Assembly: GCA_900555045.1 (NCBI GenBank)
Contig: USJW01000057.1
Location: forward strand, 1 to 29,550
Length of the DNA stretch: 29,550 nucleotides
Source of the DNA: an uncultured Clostridium sp.
GTDB lineage: Bacteria; Bacillota; Clostridia; Lachnospirales; Lachnospiraceae
Reading direction: 5' to 3'
The first letter of the stretch is position 1, and the number at the start of each line of letters is the position of its first letter. This document shows positions 24,189-29,550 of this stretch, one piece after another. Position numbers and translations under genes: made by a program. The notes beneath the pieces were generated by a model that made no database searches, had not been told where the DNA came from, and was given only the letters and a program-made list of their open reading frames with translations.

Positions 24189-24224
24189 AAAACCGGCTCT
24201 GCCTGGGGAAGCAGGGCCGGTTTT
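24189..24224. terminator. Bidirectional terminator between the GHKL kinase and hsp20 genes
   Basis: Arms 24189-24202 and 24211-24224 pair over 14 positions with one G-U pair and an eight-base loop. The plus strand ends in TTTT, and the minus strand in five T, so it can serve both convergent genes. Confidence 0.85.
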
Positions 24225-24282
24225 CCGGTAGGTCACAATCTATATGAAAGGTATGATAGGGGATATATGGGTATCTTTTGGA

Positions 24283-24729
24283 TTAGTTGATGGAGATGTA
24301 CTTCGGCACATCCTCCACGGCCTTGGGGGCATCCTTGGGAACGATCAGGCGCAGCACGCCGTTTGCGAAGCTTGCGTGGATGTCCTCCTGGCGGATCTGC
24401 TCGCCCACGTAGAAGCTTCTCTTGCAGGAGCCGGTGTAGCGCTCTCTGTGGATGAAGGTTCCGGCCGCTTTCTCGTCGGCATCCTTGGCGGTCTGAGCGG
24501 AGATGGTCAGGTAGCCCTCCTTTAACTCGATGCGGATATCCTCTTTATTGAATCCGGGCAGCTCCACGTCCAACAGGTAGTTGCCGTCCTTCTCCTGAAT
24601 GTCGGTCCGCATAATCGGCAGGTTCTTCGGCTCTTCGGTTTTCTCACGCCCGCTTCCGGTAAAGAAGGGGTCATTGAAAAACTCGTCAAATAAGTTCAGT
24701 CCATAGTTTCTTCTAGGTATCAACATCAT
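24283..24729 (-). CDS. Hsp20 small heat shock protein
   Basis: 148 residues, usual length. The alpha-crystallin domain runs from about 40 to 140, with the typical YLLDVELPGFNKEDIRIELK, GYLTISAQ and FANGVLRLIVPK; the N-terminus MMLIPRRNYGLNLFDEFFND is typical of clostridial Hsp20/Hsp18. It holds unfolded proteins in an ATP-independent way. GGAGG (24738-24742) sets the start at 24729. A CIRCE element overlaps its promoter, so HrcA repression is expected. Confidence 0.95.
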   Translation of the reverse strand: MMLIPRRNYGLNLFDEFFNDPFFTGSGREKTEEPKNLPIMRTDIQEKDGNYLLDVELPGFNKEDIRIELKEGYLTISAQTAKDADEKAAGTFIHRERYTGSCKRSFYVGEQIRQEDIHASFANGVLRLIVPKDAPKAVEDVPKYISIN

Positions 24730-24775
24730 CGGTATTTCCTCCTTAATGGTATTGTCGGTTCGTTTTCATGACTTT

Positions 24776-24817
24776 ATTATAGCACGATTGTTAGCACTGT
24801 CAAGAGGTGAGTGCTAA
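24776..24817 (-). promoter_or_regulatory. hsp20 promoter with CIRCE (HrcA) operator
   Basis: On the minus strand a perfect TTGACA (24798-24803), 16-base spacer and perfect TATAAT (24776-24781). On the plus strand TTAGCACTG (24791-24799), nine bases, and GAGTGCTAA (24809-24817) match the CIRCE consensus with one mismatch. The operator covers the -35, so HrcA bound there would block RNA polymerase. Confidence 0.9.
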
Positions 24818-24866
24818 TAAAAATGTAAAAAATTTATGAAGTGAAAGAAGTTAGGTGCATCCGTTC

Positions 24867-25112
24867 GTGAGAGCCGGGGGAGCGGGGGATGGAGGTTCCA
24901 GGTCTCCGCGGTGGGAGGATCTAGGGCGCAAGGGGCGCGAAAAGACGGGCACTGCTCCGAGCTCCAGCGCAGCCCTGATGGCTGCGCCTCCGCCTCCGCT
25001 GGCTCCGGGCGGTGAACGCCCTGCGCCATCCCGACTTTTCACGCCCCTTGCACCCAAGACCTTACGAACCGCTCCGACAGTCACCTCTATCCCCCGCTCC
25101 CCCGGCTCTCAC
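24867..25112. repeat. 246-bp imperfect palindromic element with 24-bp perfect ends
   Basis: Arms 24867-24890 and 25089-25112 are exact reverse complements of 24 bases. The next 59 bases on each side also align without gaps, about two thirds identical, with a block around GCAAGGGGCG (24936-24945 and its counterpart near 25034-25043) nearly exact. The central part holds smaller hairpins, GCGCAGCC/GGCTGCGC and GGGCG/CGCCC. It codes for nothing convincing and occupies most of the gap between hsp20 and the LysR gene. It could be a non-autonomous mobile repeat or a structured RNA; no target duplication is evident. Confidence 0.8.
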
Positions 25113-25144
25113 CCACTGCGCAGTCGCAGAAAGCGTTTTGACAT

Positions 25145-26020
25145 TTATTCTGGGGAGGGGGTGGAGGAGGCTTCGTGGGCGAGGAGGGATTGGACGAAGA
25201 GGGCTACCTGGGGGAGTTCGTAGTAGCGGTGGCGGTAGAGGACGTAGGAGTTGCGGAGGAAGCTGGTGCCGTCGCGGTAGGTGATGGGTTTGCGGTAGCC
25301 CCTAAAGCCGTCCAGGCAGATTTGGGGGAGGATGGCCCAGCCGAGGCCTTCCTTTACCATCTGAAGGGCGGTGGTGATGTTGTCCACATAGATGCTGTGG
25401 TGGGGCTTGATCTGGTTTTCCTGGAACCAGCGGTCCACACCCATGTCGAAGGCGTTCTCGGTGTCCCTGCGGATGTAATTTTTGCGCTGGAGGTCGTCCA
25501 AGTCAAAGTCCTCCATGGACACCGCGTAGATGGGCTCCCGGCTGATCTGGCAGCAGCCCTCGTTCCAGGCGTACTCTCCGCGCATGATCGCGATGGAAAG
25601 CTCCTTATTCAAGAAGGCTTTGTAGATATTCAGGCTGTTGGCCGTGCGGATCTCGATGTTTACTTTCGGGTAGAGCGCGGTATATTTTTTGAGGAATCCG
25701 GACAGGCGGTATTGGGCGTAATTGATGGAGACGCCGGCCAAAAGGCTTCCGCCGATGTAGCCTAAGTTGGAGTCGAGATATTCCCGCATGTCGTGAAAGC
25801 CCCTGGAGAGCTCTAAAATTCTGGGGATGATGGATTCGGCAAGCGGGGTGAACATCACGCCGTTTCTGGAGCGGAACAATAGCTCCACCCCCAGATTTTC
25901 CTCCAGCTGCTTGATCCGCCGGGTCAGGGCGGGCTGTGTGATGTGCAGCTTCTCGGCGGTTTTTGTGATATTTTTGTACTCGTCCAGCATCAAAAGAATC
26001 TCCAGGTCCTGCTCGTTCAT
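25145..26020 (-). CDS. LysR family transcriptional regulator
   Basis: 291 residues. The winged helix-turn-helix is at about 1-60 (ITKTAEKLHITQPALTRRIK, then LGVELLFRSRNG), followed by the two-lobed effector domain from about 90, with KEGLGWAILPQ near the end. GGAGGAGG precedes the ATG at 26020. It is divergent from the prpF-like and transporter genes with a 165-base gap, the classic arrangement for a LysR regulator and its target, so I infer that it controls them in response to a carboxylate. Confidence 0.93.
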   Translation of the reverse strand: MNEQDLEILLMLDEYKNITKTAEKLHITQPALTRRIKQLEENLGVELLFRSRNGVMFTPLAESIIPRILELSRGFHDMREYLDSNLGYIGGSLLAGVSINYAQYRLSGFLKKYTALYPKVNIEIRTANSLNIYKAFLNKELSIAIMRGEYAWNEGCCQISREPIYAVSMEDFDLDDLQRKNYIRRDTENAFDMGVDRWFQENQIKPHHSIYVDNITTALQMVKEGLGWAILPQICLDGFRGYRKPITYRDGTSFLRNSYVLYRHRYYELPQVALFVQSLLAHEASSTPSPE

Positions 26021-26185
26021 GGCGTCGCCTCCTCCATTTTTCTTGCATTATATCATAAAAAATCCGTATGGAAAACTATAAGATAATAGCATTTTACTTT
26101 ATGGATAAAATTCGGTATGCTAAAGCCAGCTTATTTGATATCCGGATGAAAATAACAGAAAGCAGCACATAAAAGGAGCGGTAGT
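26021..26185. promoter_or_regulatory. Divergent promoter region of the LysR and prpF-like genes
   Basis: Plus strand: TTTACT (26093-26098), 17 bases, TATGCT (26116-26121), before the prpF-like gene. Minus strand: TATAAT (26047-26052) with a weak TTTCCA (26069-26074) at 16 bases, for the LysR gene. TAGCAT (26087-26092) and ATGCTA (26117-26122) are an inverted pair spanning the prpF promoter, and CTAT/ATAG flank AAGATA near 26076-26089. These are candidate LysR sites. Confidence 0.5.
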
Positions 26186-27322
26186 ATGAGCAAATATCCA
26201 TGTGTATACATGAGGGGCGGCACCAGCAAGGCTGTGTTTTTTCACGAAAAAGATCTGCCTGCGGATCGCTCTCAGTGGAAAAGCCTGTTCTTGAGGGTGA
26301 TGGGTTCGCCGGATAAAAAACAGATTGACGGGATGGGAGGCGCGCACCCGACGACCAGCAAGATTGCGGTGATCGCCCCGTCCGCGCGGGACGGAATCGA
26401 CGTCGATTACACGTTCTTCCAGGTGGCCGTGGAGACGGCCATAGTGGAGGACCACGCAAATTGCGGAAATATTTCCTGTGGAGTCGGCCCCTTCGCGGTG
26501 GACGAGGGGCTGGTGGAGGCGCATGAGCCGGTCACGATTGTGAGGATCTACAATACCAACACGCAGAAGGTGATTGAGGAGCACGTGCGGGTGAGAAACG
26601 GGAGAGCGCTGACCCTTGGCGAGGAAGCGATCACCGGCGTCCCGGGGACCGGCTCCCGCATCGACATGTATTTTGAGCGGCCGGGCGGGGCCACCACCGG
26701 GAAGCTGTTCCCCACCGGCCACAAGAGGGACGTTTTAAAGCCCAAGGGGTACCCGGAGGTGGAGGTCACGATGTTAGACTGCTCGAATCCGCTGGTCTTT
26801 ATCCGGGCGGAGGATCTGGGGCTTAAGGGCGCGGAGATCGCGGAATTTCAGAGCGACAAGGCGCTCCTCGCCCACATCGAGGCCATCCGCAGTCAGGCAG
26901 CCGTGGCGTTCGGCTTCGTGGAGGACGCGGACCGCGCGACCAGCGACTCATTGTCCGTGCCCAAGGTCTCTGTGTTCTCAAGCCCCCAGAGCTATGTGGG
27001 AAGTCACAGGGAGCTGGTGGCGGCGGAGGAGATGGACATCTGCTCCCGGATCGTCTCCGTCGGCGCATTCCACAAGACCCATCCGGTGACCGCCGGGATC
27101 GCCATCGCCACAGCGGCGGCCATCGACGGGACCATTGTCCACGACGCGGCCAGAAAAACCGATGGCCAGAGGGCGTTTCGGGTCGGTCACCCATACGGCG
27201 TGCTGCCCATCATGCTGGTGATGGACAATGAAAATGTGGTCAAGGGCGGGACGACGAGAACCGCCCGGAGAATTATGGATGGGACGATTTATATCAACGA
27301 CGGAGAAGGGGCGGAAATTTAA
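26186..27322 (+). CDS. PrpF-like isomerase (2-methylaconitate isomerase / 4-oxalomesaconate tautomerase family)
   Basis: 378 residues, normal family length, with the two-lobed diaminopimelate-epimerase-like fold. Signatures are MRGGTSKAVFF at the N-terminus (about 9-19), GGAHPTTSKIAV, and DHANCGNISCGVGPFAV with the conserved Cys (about 90-106). Members isomerise unsaturated tricarboxylates such as 2-methylaconitate or tautomerise 4-oxalomesaconate. No prp cluster or aromatic pathway is present here, so the substrate is open; a citrate- or aconitate-like acid brought in by the next gene is likely. AGGAG precedes ATG 26186. Confidence 0.9.
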   Translation: MSKYPCVYMRGGTSKAVFFHEKDLPADRSQWKSLFLRVMGSPDKKQIDGMGGAHPTTSKIAVIAPSARDGIDVDYTFFQVAVETAIVEDHANCGNISCGVGPFAVDEGLVEAHEPVTIVRIYNTNTQKVIEEHVRVRNGRALTLGEEAITGVPGTGSRIDMYFERPGGATTGKLFPTGHKRDVLKPKGYPEVEVTMLDCSNPLVFIRAEDLGLKGAEIAEFQSDKALLAHIEAIRSQAAVAFGFVEDADRATSDSLSVPKVSVFSSPQSYVGSHRELVAAEEMDICSRIVSVGAFHKTHPVTAGIAIATAAAIDGTIVHDAARKTDGQRAFRVGHPYGVLPIMLVMDNENVVKGGTTRTARRIMDGTIYINDGEGAEI

Positions 27323-27350
27323 GGAATTTCCGGTATTAGGAGGATAAGAA

Positions 27351-28652
27351 ATGAGCTACACTGCGATAATCGGATTTTTATTGATGTTGGTGCTGATGAT
27401 TGTGCTGATTAAGGGGATGGCGGCGCCGCCCATCGCGTTTACGCTGCTTCCCCTGGCCGCGGCGGTCGTGCTGGGCTTCGGGGCGGAGGAGATTGCGGGG
27501 TTTATCGGAAGCGGAATGGAGTCCATGCTGGACACGGCGGTGCTGTTTGTCTTCGCCATCAGCTACTTTACGCTGATGTCCGACATGGGACTGTTTGATC
27601 CCCTGGTGAATTTCATGATCAAAAAGACCGGAAAGAGCGTGACGACGATCCTGATGGCCATCATGCTGACCACGTTTGTGGCCCATCTGGACGGTTCTGG
27701 CGCGACCACGTTTCTCATCGTGGTTCCGGCGTTCCTTCCGCTCTGCAAAAAGGCGGAGATCCGCCCTCAGGCGCTGCTGGCTTCCATGTGCGGCATGTAC
27801 GGCGTGATGAATCTGCTGCCCTGGGGCGGCCCGACGATCCGGGCGGCCAGCGTGATCGGCGTTCCTGTGAATGAGCTCTATACCAGGCTGATTCCCGGCC
27901 TTGCCTGCCTGGCGGTGGTGGCCGTGGGCATCGTCCTTGTGGTATCGCGGATCGAGCAGAAAAACGGCGCCAGTGTGAAGAATCTGGCCCAGTCCGTGGA
28001 TCACCTCTCCGAGACTTCCAAGGCGCCGGTGTCCAAAGGCCGCCAGGCGTTCAATCTGGTGCTCACGCTGATCCTTCTGGTATGCCTGTTCGCCAACACG
28101 CCGCTTCCACTGTACGCAATCTTTATGCTGGCGTTTGCGGTGGGATTGATTGTGAACTTCCCGAAGGTGAAGGACCAGAACAAGAAGATCAAGGAGTACG
28201 GCTCCCAGGCCGTGAGCCTCACGGTGACGCTGTTTGCGGTGGGCATCTTCATGGGCGTCATCAAGGGATCGGATATGATCACGGAGATGGCGGATGCGAT
28301 CATTGCCATTCTGCCGGGATTTGTGACGCCGCACCTTCACTGGTTTATCGCGCTGTTTGCCGTTCCGATGCTCATGATCCTCGGAACCAACGCGTTCTAC
28401 TACGCCATGCTGCCGATCGTCATCGGCGTGGTGGAGCCCTACGGGATTCCCGCGGAGACGGTGGCCATGACCTTCCTGCTGACCGCCACCCTTGGCACGC
28501 CCCTCAGCCCGTCGGTCGCCACAAACTATGTGGGCCTGGGCCTGACGGATTTGTCCATCGGCGAGCACATCAAGTATTCCCTGCGGATTTTGTGGCCGGC
28601 GAGCATCGCATGTTTGATACTCTGCACGGCAGTGGGAGTGATTCAGTTTTAA
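27351..28652 (+). CDS. CitMHS-family carboxylate transporter
   Basis: 433 residues with about 11-12 membrane segments. The pattern FVAHLDGSGATTFLIVVPAF and NLLPWGGPTIRAASVIG, and FLLTATLGTPLSPSVATNYV near the end, fit the CitM/CitH family that imports citrate or related acids, often as metal complexes, with protons. AGGAGG precedes the ATG, 28 bases after the prpF-like gene, so the two form an operon. The isomerase partner suggests an unsaturated or less common tricarboxylate rather than plain citrate. Confidence 0.9.
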   Translation: MSYTAIIGFLLMLVLMIVLIKGMAAPPIAFTLLPLAAAVVLGFGAEEIAGFIGSGMESMLDTAVLFVFAISYFTLMSDMGLFDPLVNFMIKKTGKSVTTILMAIMLTTFVAHLDGSGATTFLIVVPAFLPLCKKAEIRPQALLASMCGMYGVMNLLPWGGPTIRAASVIGVPVNELYTRLIPGLACLAVVAVGIVLVVSRIEQKNGASVKNLAQSVDHLSETSKAPVSKGRQAFNLVLTLILLVCLFANTPLPLYAIFMLAFAVGLIVNFPKVKDQNKKIKEYGSQAVSLTVTLFAVGIFMGVIKGSDMITEMADAIIAILPGFVTPHLHWFIALFAVPMLMILGTNAFYYAMLPIVIGVVEPYGIPAETVAMTFLLTATLGTPLSPSVATNYVGLGLTDLSIGEHIKYSLRILWPASIACLILCTAVGVIQF

Positions 28653-28697
28653 GATTTTTGAAGTTTTAGGTAGAAATATCGAATATCAGAAGGAGAA

Positions 28698-28748
28698 ATG
28701 ACGGAGGAGATGTTTGTGATAGAAAAACGGCATGAACATCTCCTATAA
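28698..28748 (+). pseudogene. Possible truncated start of a DeoR-type regulator gene
   Basis: AGAAGGAGAA directly before ATG 28698 is a strong ribosome site, yet the frame ends after 16 codons: MTEEMFVIEKRHEHLL. The pattern of an ERxxxLL-like start resembles the N-terminus of DeoR/GlpR-type regulators. The stop falls at the point where DNA becomes AT-rich, so the rest may have been lost to an insertion or deletion. Sixteen residues are too few for certainty. Confidence 0.25.
28705..28744 (+). terminator. Possible terminator after the CitMHS gene
   Basis: AGGAGATGTT (28705-28714) and AACATCTCCT (28735-28744) are perfect 10-base arms with a 20-base loop, followed by ATAAAATTT. A moderate terminator, overlapping the short frame described at 28698. 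Confidence 0.45.
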
Positions 28749-28949
28749 AATTTGAGTGTTAAAATCATACTAAATCAGTTTATCTCATTATCTGAGCTCA
28801 CGAATTTCTAATACTAAATTGAGGAATGTATCACAGTTACTTTATAATTAATCAACCTAGGAGATAGGGCTGGAAACTCGCCCTATTCCATAAGTAGTAG
28901 TAGGTCTAGTCTTTGTCAACAGAGACCAGAACATTAGCTTTTCATTCCT

Positions 28950-29550
28950 CTATATGATCCCCCTGCCTTTTTCTAATTTGTTTTTTATATCCCGTAAAAA
29001 ATTTTTGTTTTTTTGACTAAGTGAAACGCCATCATTCTTTAAACCTTCATCAATAAAAAACAATGCTTGTTCGATATATGGGCGTGAATCCTGTGGGTAG
29101 AGGTCACAAAATTTAGATACTCTTTTAGCAAAAGCAGTAAAGTGGATTGCCTTACGCTGATCATTCTGGCAACAGTCATTTAAAATGTCCAGTGCCCTTT
29201 TACTTTGTTCTTTATCTGTTTCTACGTTAACATCAAAATATATTTGAGCATATGTACTATCGATAGAGAATCTATTGTAATGTGTCATATTATTTGCTCG
29301 GTCAATCCATTCAAAAGCCTTTTTGAATTCCTTATTTCTTGAAAAGTATATTGCTGCTTGCTGGTATATATACTCGCTATCATCTTTTTCTAAACAATAG
29401 TTATAAAATCTTTCACCATCCGCGGCATCTATAAATGCACGGTAAGTGAAATCTGCATCATAACCATTCCTTTTAAACTTATCATATTGACATATCTTGT
29501 AAGGAGGCACATTATTAACAAAAGTTGTTAACATTTCAGCAAAAGCTGAA
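28950..29550 (-). CDS. Partial AT-rich gene for an unrecognised helical-repeat protein
   Basis: The frame is open from the window edge (29550) to a stop at 28950; codons before the ATG at 29534 continue without a stop, so this is the C-terminal part (about 199 residues) of a longer protein. The residues suggest alpha-helical TPR-like repeats, for example YIYQQAAIYFSRNKEFKKAF and RKAIHFTAFAKRVSKF, with helices of about 34-residue spacing. Base composition is much more AT-rich than all neighbours, which suggests recent acquisition. C-terminal repeat regions of this look occur in large signalling or defence ATPases, but no catalytic part is visible here and I assign no function. Confidence 0.7.
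   Translation of the reverse strand, partial: SAFAEMLTTFVNNVPPYKICQYDKFKRNGYDADFTYRAFIDAADGERFYNYCLEKDDSEYIYQQAAIYFSRNKEFKKAFEWIDRANNMTHYNRFSIDSTYAQIYFDVNVETDKEQSKRALDILNDCCQNDQRKAIHFTAFAKRVSKFCDLYPQDSRPYIEQALFFIDEGLKNDGVSLSQKNKNFLRDIKNKLEKGRGII

Larger units (their letters stand above)
28653..28949. other. AT-rich intergenic junction
   Basis: A 297-base stretch where base composition changes from GC-rich to AT-rich. It holds a 10-bp hairpin and possible gene start (28698-28748) and a 7-bp stem ATAGGGC/GCCCTAT (28864-28870, 28880-28886) that may help end the minus-strand gene at 28950. I see no other gene, and no tRNA or integrase. Confidence 0.6.

Noticed and set aside
24855..25284. Short open frames on both strands across the palindromic element
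   Set aside because: They arise from GC-rich inverted repeats, lack ribosome sites and have low-complexity Pro/Arg/Gly composition.
27378..28568. A 396-codon minus-strand open frame inside the transporter gene
   Set aside because: His/Arg/Gln-rich composition is the mirror of hydrophobic membrane codons; the plus-strand CitMHS gene is unambiguous.
28864..28886. Possible tRNA or small RNA in the AT-rich gap
   Set aside because: Only one 7-bp stem is present; no cloverleaf, and no promoter in a suitable place.

Overview
The window looks like a chromosomal segment of a Gram-positive anaerobe of the Clostridia, most likely a moderately GC-rich Lachnospiraceae-type gut bacterium. This is inferred from four things: sigma-A type promoters with AGGAGG-like ribosome sites, a CIRCE operator, YesM/YesN-type and LytTR/GHKL-type two-component systems, and a lipoprotein-anchored ABC binding protein. 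Almost all of it is GC-rich. GC content falls sharply after about position 28,650, where an AT-rich segment with a different character begins.

Layout. (1) 18-3018, minus strand: a phospholipase D-like membrane protein, a YoaP-type GNAT acetyltransferase and a second GNAT protein. A divergent YtcJ-like amidohydrolase lies at 3134-4846. (2) 4957-12448: an agmatine deiminase gene cluster. A membrane-bound LuxR-type regulator resembling AguR is divergent from aguA, ptcA, a MATE transporter, a second YtcJ-like amidohydrolase and carbamate kinase. AguA and PtcA convert agmatine to N-carbamoylputrescine, then to putrescine and carbamoyl phosphate; carbamate kinase makes ATP. No APC-type agmatine/putrescine antiporter is present and the MATE protein sits where a transporter would be expected. 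(3) 12576-20352, minus strand: a sensor binding protein, YesM-like kinase, YesN-like regulator and a complete Fe3+/sugar-phosphate-type ABC importer (lipoprotein, fused two-domain permease, ATPase). The arrangement recalls staphylococcal HptA-HptS-HptR joined to an AfuABC-like importer. The sensor gene is out of frame at a run of 11 C, which would be in frame with 12 or 9 C. (4) 20469-24167: a sodium:solute symporter divergent from a LytTR regulator and GHKL kinase pair. (5) 24283-24817: an Hsp20 gene under a consensus promoter overlapped by a CIRCE element. (6) 24867-25112: a 246-bp imperfect palindrome with perfect 24-bp ends, coding for nothing evident. (7) 25145-28652: a LysR regulator divergent from a PrpF-like isomerase and a CitMHS-family transporter, probably a carboxylate uptake and isomerisation unit. 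(8) 28653-29550: AT-rich DNA with a possible truncated DeoR-type gene start at the junction, and the C-terminal part of an unrecognised helical-repeat protein that runs off the window.

The best candidates for something new are the poly-C switch in the sensor binding protein, the 246-bp palindromic element, and the variant agmatine cluster with a MATE transporter and an amidohydrolase. No tRNA, rRNA, CRISPR array, transposase or integrase was seen.
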